From positions 3,821,698-3,885,697 of the forward strand of contig JAMKCF010000015.1 in NCBI GenBank assembly GCA_023634235.1: a DNA stretch of 64,000 nt, written 5' to 3'. Position 1 is the first letter of the stretch; each line of letters begins with the position of its first letter. Position numbers and translations under genes: made by a program. Shown here in pieces: positions 15,101 to 26,065 of the stretch. The notes below the pieces were generated by a model. That model was not told the DNA's origin. It saw only the letters and a program-made list of their open reading frames with translations, and did not search any database. Source of the DNA: Pisaster brevispinus. Its lineage: Eukaryota; Echinodermata; Asteroidea; Forcipulatida; Asteriidae.

Positions 15101-18100
15101 TGACAAACATTGACAATCAGTTCATTATGGGTATCAGAAAATATATAACTAGGTTAGTACAAATCTGCCTTTTTTTTTTTAATAAAAACATTTTGTTTGG
15201 GCAGATTATGTGTACTTTTTGTTTTGAGTAATGCAAATGATTTATCAGTGATAAACCCCATTCATACAAATTATGTGACACAAAAAATACCTAAAGCGCC
15301 GTTTTCCAAATATGACACAAGGAAACTTGCTTCGCTTTCACAATTCGCATGAAGTAAGAACCAGGCCATTTGGGTAATTTGAAGGCAATATTGTATTAAG
15401 TTAATTTTTTTGCAGTGAAGGTTGCCGGCTGGGAATAATCTCCCAAAGAGAGCGGTCTCTTGACCGTAAGATCAGCTGGACATTACAGACCTGTTTTGGG
15501 TCGATCTAATCGGACGGTATTCTCTACTTCAGTCCATTCCCACATGAATCTCTTGACCAGTAGCAAGGCGTTGACCGGATGGGACAGGTAGTGCTCTGGA
15601 TCCTCTATTGCTTTATTGTTGGCTTTCTGGAGCTTCTCTGTCAATCTGAAATGTGAAATAAACACACAGAGAATAGGAGTCACAGCAGGGCTCAAATTTG
15701 GGGTAAAACTCAAAATGTTTACCAGACCAGAGTTTAATTCACAAGACCAAAATCTTCATGAGAAAGAGCTTTCTACACAGTTTAACATGTAAATTGTTTT
15801 TATGTGAACAAGCACTATAAGAGAAGATTTATCTAATTTGTCTTATGGGTTAGTTAGTACATTTTGATATTCAACAGAATTGTATAAATACCAGACTCAA
15901 GGTCAACATTTCAACATAATTTCTGTTAAAGATATTACAGTTGGCTATTATTCAATTGAAAAACACAAGACCGCCGGGCATGCCAGGTCACAAGTTTACT
16001 GGCCCGAGGCTAAAATCATTGGCCTCGGGCCAGCGGTCCAGTGTCAAATTCGAGCCCTGCATACATGTAGGGCGAGACAAAAATAAACAATTAATGCAAT
16101 CATTCACAAGTCTGGGCCCTTTTTTCTGAATACCATCAAATTCTATGCTTAATACGGCCCATAGACACCTGGGCCCAATTTCATAGAGCTGGTTAAGCAC
16201 AAAAATTTGCTAAGCACATTAAAATTTTGCTTACCAGAATAAGGTTACCAGCCAAACTACCATGTCACGTGTACAATTTGTGACTGGTATCCTGCTCTTT
16301 TCTGCTTAGCAAGAAATTGTTAAGCATTATTTTCTGCTTAAGCAGCTCTATGAAATTGGGCCCTGGGCCCAATTTCATAAAGCTGTTCAGCTCTACACAG
16401 AATATGACGCCCTACTTTTTATCATTTGACCATGGAAAATTGTACCACGGTTAGTTACTGGACAATAGCAATTGTCAGTGTTGCCTTGGTGACTGTGAAA
16501 CAACAGCACCTGAACCCAAGCAGTCTCATTAGAATCATCTACATGTAAATTGGTCTCCAAGCAAAGACAACAATCCCAAGTATTTTTTGTCCTGTAACGG
16601 TGCTACAATAAACTGTTCCAGTAAGCCCCGCCCACCAAAGCAACCAGTTGTTACTGGACATATTTTTATTTATTTATTTATTTATTAATTTATTTATTTT
16701 TATTTTATTTATTTATTATTGGGGGGGGGGGGGGGGGCAGCAGGAAAAAAAGAACAAAGGGGGGGGGGTCATGTAGTGAACCATCAATATGTTAAATTTG
16801 GTCAATCTCATCTGGGGGGGGGCAAGGGTTCTGAACAGTCGGGCTCCCACCCCTTTGCCCAACCACCCCCCCCCCAGCCCCTTGCACTGATAGCAATTTC
16901 CTATCCATGACATCCACATGGGTAGCGTGTACAACATACATGTATGCATCCTCCTCTACCCTGAACCACACACAAGACATGATTTGCTCTACTCCGTACC
17001 ACACACAAAAGAAATGATCCAGCAATCAAACTTTCTGAATCAATTCTTCTTACTGCAGACTCACAAAATGGCAGAAAAACAGTTGAACTTTCCAACTGCA
17101 TTTTCTTGAGATACAATTTTGCACATAAACTATTCTGCCATGTCTGCCAGGCACACAGTTCTTGAAGAAATCCCAAGAAAAAAATCATGGATTAGAAAAT
17201 GGGTGTGTCACCTTCACAGATAACAGGAAACATGAAGATGGCCAAGGAAAGCTCCAATTGAAACCAACCAGAACAAATTATTTCCAAAAGGTTATACCTT
17301 AAGTATTGAATAAATGTTATAATGAACAATGCATAGCGTATGCCCAGTGAATGGACGAAGTTTGTCTGTTTTTAGGCTAATAATGTCAAGATGGGTTGCT
17401 GCAGTCCAGGGCCCAATTTCATAGCTGTTTAAAGCACAAAAAGTAGCTAAGCACGACAAGATTATGCTCACCAGAACAAGTTTGCTAGCCAAAATAACAT
17501 GTCACATGTATAATCTGTGACTGGTATCCTGCTTCCTTTGCTTAGCAGAAAATTTATAAGCACTATTTCTCTGCTTAAAGCGGCTCTATGGAATTGGGCC
17601 CTGTCTGTGAAAGTCAATACCGCACACAAAGAAAAAACCTGCTCCAAATGAGGAGTCATTTATTAGCGAACATGAGACCAATATCTGGACAATTTCCTTT
17701 GAGACCAACTTCTCAGAAAGCTGTACATGGTTGGCATTCACATAACTGTACTGTATGATGGGAGGGGCTAGACATTGTATACATTATGAACTAGACAGGA
17801 AGGGCAATAAAGACAGTACATTTACAATGCAGTGGCAGCTAGGGTCATGATTTGAGACTCAAAGAGTGACTTAGATTGTACGGTAACTTTCATCATTTCC
17901 TCAAGTTGAAGTACAGAGTGACTTCTCTTTTAACACAGTTTATGGTAGCTAGACTACAGTTCATGAGAAGGTGTCAACCAATAAGAGTTCCCATGCTACC
18001 TCTGACATCAGTGAAAGGTTGATGGGTGGGTTAACAGACTGTGCAAGTCTCTCGCATATTCGAAGATTTTGACCCGTTGAAAAGCGATTTCGCAAGACCC

Positions 18101-21100
18101 GAATCAACATTGAGAAGAAAAACAATCTACACAATTTAGTACTTCATACAATAAACTGCTTTTATTTGAGCCAGCACTAAAAGAAGATTGATCTTCTGGC
18201 TAGGAAACTCTTTGATACATTGAAATATCAGACTTAAAATCAACATTTGAACATACATGTATACATGTTTTTTACACGAAAAGCACAAGACCCCCAGACT
18301 TGTCCAGTCATGAGTTAACTTGCTCGATGATAAAACCACTGCCCTCGAGCCTGCTGTCTATTGTAAAATTTGAGCAACATGTATGACGAAGAACACCAGT
18401 TAGCAGACTGTATCGTTATTCAAATATCACAGTGTTTAGTTTTGAAGATGCAGCCCAAAATGCTACAAAAAAGGGAAGTTTATGAATGGACTTTAAAGGA
18501 AACTTGGCTCCCGGCTATTCATTCTTTAGACATGGATGAAATTGTTTTAAGTTCGCTTGGTTGACCACTAACAGTTTGCCACAAAAGGCCAGCCATACAG
18601 CCGGACGCCAACAGCCTTTCCAATGCCTTTTGGAGGTCATTTAAACAAATGAAATCCAATCAACTTGACCATTATGTGAAAGACATCCTTGAACAACAGA
18701 CTAGATGATTGGTAATGAAGCAGCTCAATTGAGGAATGCGGGGCTCGAATCTGACACTGGACCGCGGTCTTGTTTTTCAATTGGATATTATTAGCCACTG
18801 TGTAATATTAACAGAAAGAAATGGTGTTCAAATGTTGACCCTGAGTCTGGTATCTATATGTTTCCGTTGAGTATCAAAATATATACTAACCCATAAGCAG
18901 CGTTGTCACTACGCCGGTCGGTGCCGGTCGGGCCTGCCGGCACTCGGAGATACCCGACCGGGACTTTGCCTTGCTAGGAGCTTTACCGACCGGCACTAAA
19001 TTCGACCGAAAATGCTGAATATTTCATTATTTTGTCATCAGAAGCCAACAGTAAATTTTCATATTTATGACAAAATACATCAGGTTTCGTTTTAGTATCC
19101 ATTCCTGACAATTTCTGACAAATATACTCACTGATCTAGGCCTACGCGACTAGGGATAGAGCGACTATTAATTGTGTCGAGTCGAGTTTAATGTGGCTGC
19201 AATCGCAATCGCGATCACGATCGTTCTTAGGTAAAACACGCACGCACATAAACCACATGGTAATGGTAGTGAGTATCCACAGGCCCACAACGTTCGCTCG
19301 CCCGCCTGTAGTCCACGCACGCACACAGCACATGATGGTGTATTGTACAGTACAACAGCAGGTCCAAAGTCCATCCTAACCAACATTCCGCACGCTGTGA
19401 TTGGCCCGTTAAAAAATACTATATTCATAAGAAAGCTTGGCTAGCCTCCAACTCTGTACACGTTCACGAGTCGAGTAAAGAAATCCTGCACAGTGTGGCG
19501 CACGCCCGCGGATTCTGTACTATACCACAGCGTTGGGTTAAGGCTATTCAAGCATCGACAACTTTTGCCGATAGAGGGCGTTGCAGGGCAAAGTTCATTG
19601 ATTTTTTTCTCCATCGTGCGTCGTCGATCGATCGTTAACACAAAGATTTCATTGCGAAAGAAGTTCTATATAAAACCAATTCTCAAATCACATATCCATA
19701 AAAATGGTTGTTGATGAAAAAAGGATTATTAAGGGCAGAAATTAGGGGATAAGATAGTCCAAAAACGCAAATTTCCGTGTGTGTGTGTGTTTTTTTTTTT
19801 TTTTTTTTTTTTTAATGCTACGAAAATTGTGTGTATCAATACATACGGGCAAATGAAAAAACTTGCGGGCGACCCAACATTTTTCAAAAAATACACCGCA
19901 ATGCATCTTCGGAAAAAAATTACCGACCGGCACTTAATTTGGGCTAGTGACAACCCTGCCCATAAGACCAATGAGATAAATCTTCTCTTAGTGCTTGTTC
20001 AAATAAAAACAATTGAAATGTTTAGCTTTGTAGAAAGCTCTTTCTTATTAAGATTCTGGTCTTGTGAAATCAATTCTGGTCCGGTAGACATTTTGGGCTG
20101 CAAGCCCCACAGTCTTGTGCGGGTGAAGCGATTGCACTAAATACTTGGAAATAAAAGAGTCAAGTAATTTATTTAGAAGTATCTTGGAGGTACATTTCCT
20201 GATATCTGCAAATAACATTTTACCTTAAAAAAATAGTGTCAAAGATGCATAGGCCTACATGTATATCCCTCTACCCCAAAATGCATTTCTATTCTCAAAC
20301 ATCATCACACTTTTTCAAACGGTCAATACACTCAAGAAAAAGGCCAAAACTTTGCATCCAAAATATTTAATGTAAAATTGTTGTGTACATAGATTCCACA
20401 AGTTGCTCCCAACACAGAATTGAATTATTTTCCAGCTGTTAAACCAAAATCTCCCACTGGCTGCTGAACTATGCACACTGAAGCCTCACAGGAAATCACT
20501 AAGGCCACTCGGGGTCAGGTGAAATTCCCTGACTTGAAGGTACGTGATAACCTGGCATCTAGACTACAACATTGCAGTGTTCTCAACTTCTCAGAGTGTG
20601 AAAAAAGTTTCAAGTCCTGACATTGGGTGAGGACCAGACTACTGCATGGCCTACGTGTGTCCCCTTGACATGGCCACTGCCTACCCTTGCCACGTGTACA
20701 TGATGCAGGGAGGTACACAGCATGTGTAGGTTGAACTCTTCTACATGTATCAGTGAACAATTTCCTTCGTATAGCGGAGCAAATTGCTACTCAAAATGTC
20801 TTAGTTGCTACTCCTAAATCTTCATTTGCTAACTCAATAAATAGCATTTAGTGTGCACAAAAGATGTTCAGTCCAAATGTTTTTGCAATGCAAAATTGCT
20901 AGAAAGAAATCATTCTCTGCTCTCAATGCAAATCTTTGCAGGCATAACATGTCGTCCTTGGAAAAAAACAATAACACTGAGTACAAGGGCAGGCCTACAA
21001 TGTACACATGGCACAAGCTGTACAAGACTTTTCAGGCCATTTATTCCATTTTTTCAGATTTTTTTGTAAAGGGCCCGAAAAATTGGAAATCAGACGAAAG

Positions 21101-24100
21101 TAGGAAGAATATAATTCCTGTTTTGTGAGTTTGTACACTATCTTGCCAATTCTTAGCAGTGAGTAATTACAACGTTGTCTTCATCTTATTATGGAGCTCT
21201 TTTAAGCATTCTTTTCGTTTTAAACTAACATATTTTGAAAGAATATTAAGAAGTTTACTTTCAAATTTTGTAGAGACTAGGAAGATTTAACATGACATAT
21301 GTATGTACGGTATATTAAAGGGAATCCTTTTAAGAAGGCTGTGGATGTAAACTATTTCAAACTGCTTTAAAGCCGGCCATGTGAGAGAATATTAAGAAGT
21401 TTACTTTCAAATTTTGTAGGAAGATTTAACATGACATATGTACGGTATATTAAAGGGAATCCTTTTAAGAAGGCTATGGATGTAAACTATTTCAAACTGC
21501 TTTAAAGCCGGCCATGTGAGAGAATATTAAGAAGTTTACTTTCAAATTTTGTAGGAAGATTTAACATGACATATGTACGGTATATTAAAGGGAATCCTTT
21601 TAAGAAGGCTATGGACGTAAACTATTTAAAACTGCTTTAAAGCCGGCCATGTGAGAGAATATTAAGAAGTTTACTTTCAAATTTTGTAGGAAGATTTAAC
21701 ATGACATAAGTACGGTATATTAAAGGGAATCCTTTTAAGAAGGCTATGGACGTAAACTATTTAAAACTGCTTTAAAGCCGGCCATGTGAGAGAATATTAA
21801 GAAGTTTACTTTCAAATTTTGTAGGAAGATTTAACATGACATAAGTACGGTACATGTATATTAAAGGGAATCCTTTTAAGAAGGCTATGGATGTAAACTA
21901 TTTAAAACTGCTTTAAAGCCGGCCATGTGAGAGAATATTAAGAAGTTTACTTTCAAATTTTGAGACAAAGATTTCACAAGACATTCATGTTACTTTTAAT
22001 GTATTGCAAATATTAAAGAGAATCAATTTGAAGGCAATGGATATTGTTATTAAAAACTGCTTAAAGCTGGTCCTGTCAGTCAACACACTCTTTGAACCAT
22101 TATTCAACTCCATGTGTTTTTGAGTAGGATTTTTCACATTCATTTGTACTGCACCAAGACAAGGACACGTAAACAATATATGACTGGTATCCTGCTTTTT
22201 TTTTTTTAGCTAAGCAGACATTTTAAAGCACAATTTAATGCTTCAGATGCTCTGTGAAATTGGGTCCAGGGCCCAATGTCATAAAGCTGTTTTTAAAAGC
22301 AGAAAAATCATACTCAGCACAAAATTAGTGGGGCACCAGTCCAACAATGTAAACTTTATGGTATACTGGTTGGTTACCTGCTTCTTCCAAGCAAGATTTT
22401 TCTCTGCTTAGCAAGTTTTGTTTCGCTCACTGGGCCCAATTTCATAGAGCTGCTTAGGCACAAAAATTTGCTAAGCACGATAAAATTTTGCTTACCAAAA
22501 TAAGGTTACCAGCCAAACTACCATGTCCTGTGTACAATTTGTGACTGGTACCCTGCTCATTTCTGCTTAGCAGGAAATTGTTATTAAAGCATTATTTTCT
22601 GCTTAAGCAGCTCTATGAAATTGGGCCCTGGCTTTAAGAAATTGGGCCTACGCTAACCGAAAAAAACCAAGACACACATAAACGTGTAGAGATGGCTATA
22701 TGATTCTTGTATGTATTTTAGTCTACTATTTGATGTTACTTATAAGACTTCCGAGAGCTGTCAAATAAAAACAAACAAACACTGAATCCAGAGGATCTGT
22801 ATCCGACTTTGAAAATGAACAATGTGACCTGACACAGTGCATAGCAACAGGGGAATTGTTTTGATTTGTGTGTAGCTGGGAAAATGTATCGACCTTCATT
22901 CTGAATTCCTGGACCATCCCCCTTGATGTTCCTGTCACAAATGGAGCATGATTTAATCTATCCTTGCGGCTAGATTGAGCAATGAGATACACGCATGCCA
23001 AGGGTGTGTTGATCTCTGTGGTGTTTAAAAAACCAAATCACATGTAATTGTCTGTGCACAATGTAAAAATTAACAGTAATTTCAATGGCAGGGTAAAGCT
23101 TGTTTGTGATCGGTTTGCAGTAGCACCACGCCGTGTGTCATTAAAACTTGCCTGTGTAAATTATTCTTGAGAACTCCAGAGTAGATTTGGGAATTTGAGG
23201 GACTACAGGCCTGCTTCCCAGGGAGTAAATCATGTATAAAACTTTTGAGAAAAAACCCACATTAAAAACACATCTGTTGTTAACTTTTCTATTTCTATCA
23301 AGTGCTGTACCATGTTTGTTTCTTTGAAGATTCGGATGACTGTACTTTCCCAAAGACCGATGTTGTTTTACTTCTTCAGCTCTTTAAAAATTGGCTCTTC
23401 TTTCTTTGTCTAAACCTAACTGACTGATAACCCTAAACTTCGACCTTAAGCCAAAATGTTCTTATGCAATCTCAATTTTTTGTACCTTATTGCATTCAGA
23501 CTTTTTCTGTGATTTTTATGTGCCATCCTTTTGGTACCCATAAAATGTCAACCATTTTGTAAAGGAATCCAAAGGAAAATTTACACACTTGACCGCTGAC
23601 AGATTGGTATGCCTGGCCCAAAGTGAACAATTACCAAGCAGCAGTGCTGACGAACACCCATAAATTCAAACAAACATCATTGGTCATGGCAGTTTGCATC
23701 TTAAGAAAGACAGATCCAAGGCTTGAAACTGCTTTCGTAATGTGAGGGGTAAGGAAGTTTTTCCTGAGTAAAAGGCAACTCTATGAGAGCAATTTAAATT
23801 TCTACTGTCAACATTTCAAGGGGGCATCAAGGCAGTGACCAGGGCCCAATATCATAGTTGCTAGAGTAAGGTTACCAGCCAAAACACTATTTCACATGTA
23901 CAATATGTGACTGACTTACACCCTCATTCTCTGCTTAGGAGATTTTTTTTTTTTTAAGCAATACTTTACCAAAGTAAAGTTACAGGAGAGTAAGGTTACC
24001 AGCCAAACTACTAATTCACACAATCTGTGACTGATTTGTATCCTCATTTTTTGTTTAGAAGCAAACGGTTTTTATAGCAATATTTTTGCTTTGAGCAGCT

Positions 24101-24562
24101 CTATGAAACTGGGCCATGGGATGTGGCAGTGATTGCCCCCATTGTCTCTACATACACCATGTACTTGAACCAAACCTAAGCCTGTACAATAAGCCAAATT
24201 GGAAACCCTGACATGGGCTTGGGCTTGAGCTCTGTGAGTTACTTGAAAATGTGTGCTGTCCTTATGGAACTTCGCACTGGTGGGCGGAAACCCAGGGTAG
24301 AACCCAGGGAAGAACCCAAGCAGGGGCCAAAGCCCAAGCCGTGGTTTAAAAAAATGGCCATAGATCTCCAACTAGAACATCTTATTACTTACTCTTTAAT
24401 CCTGTCCAGTTTGAGCTCCTCATTCTTGATGTACTCCCTGAGAGCATCTAGCATGCTGTTCTCTGTGTAGATCACATGTTCTAGATCCACCAGCGATGTG
24501 AACACTTCCGCGTGGACTGTTGCTATCAGGCCAACCAGGCCAACCACGACCAAGAGCTGCAT
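113..24562 (-). CDS. P4HA: Prolyl 4-hydroxylase subunit alpha (collagen P4H), 3' end missing
   Basis: Collagen P4H alpha subunits hydroxylate X-Pro-Gly prolines in procollagen in the ER lumen, as alpha2beta2 tetramers with protein disulfide isomerase. Nine coding exons join in frame, in transcript order: 24562-24393, 15645-15491, 13364-13200, 5250-5087, 2650-2599, 2431-2208, 1515-1342, 688-518 and 166-113, giving 443 residues. Each is bordered by AG and GT. Residues 1-18 are a signal peptide. About 20-150 is the N-terminal dimerisation region (SHPVNALLLVKR, LLRLQDTYRLDT). About 160-255 is the TPR-like peptide-binding domain (DYFHSKLWMTEAL, then a GDMEQALRYTDELLKLDPNHERGN-type repeat). An acidic linker occupies 265-274, YEALCRGDPG follows, and the catalytic domain starts near 350. 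The last visible exon carries iron ligands His438 and Asp440 (HFDF). Family members are about 530 residues, so roughly 90 residues with the distal His and the 2-oxoglutarate Lys are off the left edge. P4HA1 versus P4HA2 cannot be decided. The family call is firm. Confidence 0.94.
167..2598 (-). other. P4HA distal exons and introns
   Basis: Coding exons here are 518-688 (ends TAEELQ), 1342-1515 (LILRPAKEEVVFDHPRLIIY) and 2208-2431 (acidic linker and CRG motif). Intron content: a G-tract at 759-775, a repeat fragment at about 1150-1250 that reappears inverted at 3145-3245, and a (TTTA)n tract running into nine Gs at 2068-2119. I see no other gene. Confidence 0.75.
4569..4618. repeat. 50-bp near-perfect palindrome
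   Basis: 24-bp arms (CCTTTTAACTAAAAACATTT...) with one mismatch and a 2-base centre. It lies directly beside the element starting at 4621. Confidence 0.8.
4621..5056 (+). mobile_element. 430-bp TIR element (TCATAGATTGG ends)
   Basis: GGGTCATAGATTGG at the left and CCAATCTATGAGACCC at the right are inverted. Shared core blocks are 'ggataaattttcacc' and 'tggtacccgctgtcacctc'. No coding capacity. Two other copies lie at 62045-62457 and 63535-63940. Confidence 0.72.
7706..7927 (+). repeat. Hairpin-chain repeat, copy 1
   Basis: Consecutive self-complementary blocks: GTTCT-tcg-AGAAC, TCTACT-gccgccg-AGTAGA, AGTTC-tgaaat-GAACT and CTACC-n9-GGTAG. The block order is shared with 12096-12316. No coding capacity. 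It could be a structured-RNA-derived SINE or a foldback element. Confidence 0.6.
7972..8160 (+). repeat. 'cttaacagtggtcc' repeat
   Basis: Copy in P4HA intron 3. An inverted copy lies about 1.1 kb away at 9222-9494. Confidence 0.6.
9222..9494 (-). repeat. 'cttaacagtggtcc' repeat, inverted copy
   Basis: Its reverse complement shares 'ccagtggtccgttggcca', 'cagttaaaacacccgaggac' and a Gly-free spacer with 7972-8160. Confidence 0.55.
11301..11556 (+). mobile_element. CATGGCTC-type GGGCCC-ended repeat
   Basis: Starts GGGCCTAATTTCATGGCTCT and ends with the inverted match. The core has 'gtgaaatacgcttgacgtaag' and 'cgaagaatgcctagtaac'. It has no coding capacity. Confidence 0.7.
12096..12316 (+). repeat. 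Hairpin-chain repeat, copy 2
   Basis: GTTCT-tc-AGAAC, CTACT-gccacgg-AGTAG, AGTTCT-gaaa-AGAACT and TACC-n8-GGTA, in the same order and spacing as copy 1, ending 'ggggacttctcgttattaact'. A short degenerate relative may be at 23161-23210. Confidence 0.6.
13440..13790 (+). mobile_element. SINE with (ATT)n tail
   Basis: The tRNA head is missing. The body matches ('taagcaagacacttaatc', 'ttcatccttcggttgg', 'tatcgtaaagagaatggggtttgcccc') and ends 'cgcattatata' with (ATT)n. Confidence 0.65.
14822..14925 (+). repeat. 'aagtaggaagaa' repeat
   Basis: 'aaatcggacttaagtaggaag' and 'atcatgcctg'. Copies at 21028-21126 and 50655-50735 share this end and a T-rich left part. Confidence 0.5.
15491..15645 (-). 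CDS. P4HA: P4HA exon 2
   Basis: This 155-bp exon enters in phase 2 and leaves in phase 1. It encodes ELTEKLQKANNKAIEDPEHY and then the family-diagnostic SHPVNALLLVKR block with EWTEVENTV of the dimerisation domain. A 376-bp terminal-inverted-repeat element sits only 40 bp upstream of its acceptor. Confidence 0.92.
15685..16060 (+). mobile_element. 376-bp TIR element (GCAGGGCTC ends)
   Basis: The ends GCAGGGCTCAAATTTG and CAAATTCGAGCCCTGC form inverted repeats matching at 15 of 16 positions. It has no coding capacity. At least four relatives are in the window. Confidence 0.7.
16171..16363 (+). mobile_element. 193-bp GGGCCC-ended TIR repeat
   Basis: Ends GGGCCCAATTTCATAGAGCT and its inverted match bracket a core with 'accagaataaggttaccagcc' and 'tttgtgactggtatcctgctc'. 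It has no coding capacity. A fragment of another copy starts right after it at 16365. Confidence 0.8.
16660..16737. repeat. (TTTA)n running into a 17-base G tract
   Basis: About 60 bases of TTTA-like repeat followed directly by Gs. More G tracts follow at 16760-16769 and 16814-16821 and a C tract at 16865-16875. Confidence 0.85.
17409..17601 (+). mobile_element. 193-bp GGGCCC-ended TIR repeat
   Basis: Complete copy of the same length as 16171-16363, with GGGCCC at both ends. Confidence 0.78.
18737..20104 (-). mobile_element. Older TIR repeat split by the hAT-like insertion
   Basis: 18737-18897 and 19959-20104 together make one copy, in reverse orientation, of the 376-bp element at 15685-16060 (shared 'tgaccctgagtctggtat', 'cccataag', 'gagataaatcttctcttagtgc' blocks). 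Related partial copies lie at about 18130-18372, 59429-59743 and 61459-61686. Confidence 0.7.
18898..19958. mobile_element. Non-autonomous hAT-like DNA transposon
   Basis: The ends are CAGCGTTGTCACTA and TAGTGACAACCCTG, inverted repeats matching at 13 of 14 positions. An exact 8-bp direct repeat CCCATAAG flanks them (18890-18897 and 19959-19966). Eight-base duplications and CAG-type ends are hallmarks of the hAT superfamily. Subterminal copies of CCGACCGGCAC occur near both ends. No transposase frame is present; open frames are all under 90 codons. A (TG)n-T tract lies at about 19777-19813. Confidence 0.85.
21234..22078 (+). repeat. 135-bp minisatellite, about six copies
   Basis: 'agccggccatgtgagagaat' junctions recur with spacings of 135, 135, 135 and 141 bp (CCGGCC at 21373, 21508, 21643, 21778, 21919). 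The inner copies are almost identical, the first has about 9 extra bases, the fifth has a 6-bp insertion and the sixth is strongly diverged. It lies in P4HA intron 1. Confidence 0.9.
22432..22628 (+). mobile_element. 197-bp GGGCCC-ended TIR repeat
   Basis: Complete copy. It directly follows a variant element at about 22270-22430 and a 3' fragment at 22178-22268, making a cluster. Confidence 0.78.
23842..24115 (+). mobile_element. Degenerate, internally duplicated GGGCCC-ended repeat
   Basis: Carries two 'agtaaggttaccagccaaa' blocks and two 'tgtgactga' blocks between GGGCCCAAT and CTATGAAACTGGGCC ends, as if two copies were fused. Confidence 0.6.
24393..24562 (-). CDS. P4HA: P4HA first coding exon (signal peptide and start of dimerisation domain)
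   Basis: This 170-bp exon starts at ATG 24562-24560 and ends in phase 2 at a GTAAGT donor. It encodes MQLLVVVGLVGLIATVHA, a typical secretory signal with predicted cleavage after A-H-A, then EVFTSLVDLEHVIYTENSML, matching the start of the mature P4HA N-terminal domain. About 20 bases upstream of the ATG a good acceptor (TTGGCTCACAG, near 24582-24592) suggests that the 5' UTR begins in another, non-coding exon further upstream, which I could not place. Confidence 0.92.
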
Positions 24563-24689
24563 TGTCTTCAGACCACTCTATTCCTGTGAGCCAAGAAACA
24601 ATACCAAGTTGGAATTTTTTTTTAAAACTCAATCAATTTTTTCCTGTATGTATGAATACAACATTAATTTTAGGTTGAACAAAGAAAAG

Positions 24690-24850
24690 TTGACTAGAGC
24701 AGGAATTGAACCTGTGACCTCCGGATTAACGTGCCAGCACTCTACCACTGAGCTATCTAGCCCTATAATTGGCGGTCCCCCTATTTTGTCAATTATCTTT
24801 GTTTGGGGTGCCAGTCAGAAGCCATTCAACCTGTATTGCCAGGGAGGGAC
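24690..24850 (-). mobile_element. tRNA-Lys-like composite repeat, copy 2
   Basis: The minus strand at 24762-24692 folds as a tRNA: a 7-bp acceptor (GGCTAGA/TCTAGTC), D arm GCTC...GAGT and a B box GGTTCAATTCC. The anticodon stem is imperfect with loop ACGTTAA, so it is not a functional tRNA. Flanks 'ggtgccagtcagaagccattcaacc' and 'tttctttgttcaacc' are shared with 36870-37030. Confidence 0.7.
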
Positions 24851-25845
24851 CATAATATAATATTGTCACACAAGGTTCCCAGAAATGAACTCACAAGGGA
24901 AAGTGGAAGGTACATAATCCAGAAACACAAGGTTGTCCTTGGATAAACATGTAACAAGTGTAAGCTGGAATGGACCCCAAAAGACTTTATAGTGTGGAAG
25001 GAAAGGAAATCCAGCCAGCCCTCCTGACTGAAGGAAGGAGGCACTGGATGAAGATGCCAGTGATGATTATGGCACAGATCAAGGACCTGTGGGAGTGTTC
25101 ACCAATAAATAACCTTGGCATTTATCTGGTGTATTTGATATTACAGAATATAATAGTATACAAATCATAGCCTGAAGGCCAAACTGCATGTTTTTTTTAC
25201 AAAATGATGTCAGAATGTACATAAAGAAGTAAAAACAAAAACATAACATAAGAACGGAAACTACATGTAGCTCCATATAAGATGATCCAACAAAGAAAGA
25301 GTTAAAGTTACTTTATTTAAAACAAATTATCACACATTTTGAAGCACTAAATCGTCTACATTATGATACTGTTGAATAAAGTCAGTCTGCCATCATGCAT
25401 CATGCCTTTTAATTTACCACATAATCTGAATCATCCAATTCTGTTACTTCACATAAATTTCTTCTCCCATGGTGCAAGATAAACTTAAACATGGAGGTAA
25501 AACATGCACTTAACTGTATTTATTGTCTACCACTCAACCATGACAAAACAAGGTGTTAATTCTCATCACCTTCAAAAGACTTTGCTGACAGATTTTGAAA
25601 CTAAACAAATATCATTGACCAGAACCCAAAACCACAAGCTCTGCATGTAACAAAGGGTGAAATAACAATGCATTTTGTATCCTAAGGCTGATTTTACAGC
25701 AGTCTAGCAAGTATAAAATGTCAAAGCATTGTGGATTTTTGATACAGTAAGATTTATAGGCCTAAACTTTGATTACAGTGATAAAAACTATAGTCATAGA
25801 ACCTAAGTTTGCAGTACACACAAACACCATGCAAATAATTTCTTA

Positions 25846-26065
25846 ATGTGGCCAAGCAGTCAACTGCACTGGACTCAAACTCTGGTGTTTCTGATCAGAT
25901 TGAGTGTGGGTTCGAGTCTCGGTCTTGACACTTGTGTCATTCTTAAGGCTAAGCAAGACACTTAACCATTTTTGCTTCATCCTTCGGATGGGATGTACTG
26001 CCGGGCATGGGTCCCGTGTGTTGTTTAATGAATGTAGAAGAGCCAAGTTATACCACACTAACATC
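25846..26065 (+). mobile_element. tRNA-Leu-like SINE
   Basis: The head 'ggccaagcagtcaactgcactggactcaaa' with a long variable arm and 'gggttcgagtctcgg' (B box) resembles a class II tRNA. The body has 'aagcaagacacttaacc' and 'cttcatccttcggatgggat'. It lies in the P4HA/ceramidase spacer. Confidence 0.7.

Larger units (their letters stand above)
13365..15490 (-). other. P4HA intron 2
   Basis: Holds a tRNA-derived SINE with an (ATT)n tail at 13440-13790, a short copy of the 'ggccttgccctctca' repeat at 14030-14080, and a copy of the 'aagtaggaagaa' repeat at about 14822-14925. No exon is recognised. Confidence 0.65.
15646..24392 (-). other. P4HA intron 1 (8.7 kb, repeat-rich)
   Basis: No coding exon is recognised. 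It holds a TIR element (15685-16060), four or more GGGCCCAATTTCAT elements, a (TTTA)n-G17 tract (16660-16737), a hAT-like insertion (18898-19958) inside an older repeat, a six-copy 135-bp minisatellite (21234-22078) and the 'aagtaggaagaa' repeat (21028-21126). Confidence 0.7.

Noticed and set aside
19781..20140. 119-codon plus-strand frame
   Set aside because: It crosses the right end of the hAT-like element and its target duplication, so it is a chance fusion of two repeats.
21234..22078. CRISPR-like array
   Set aside because: Units are 135 bp and contiguous, with no spacer between short repeats; it is a minisatellite in an animal intron.
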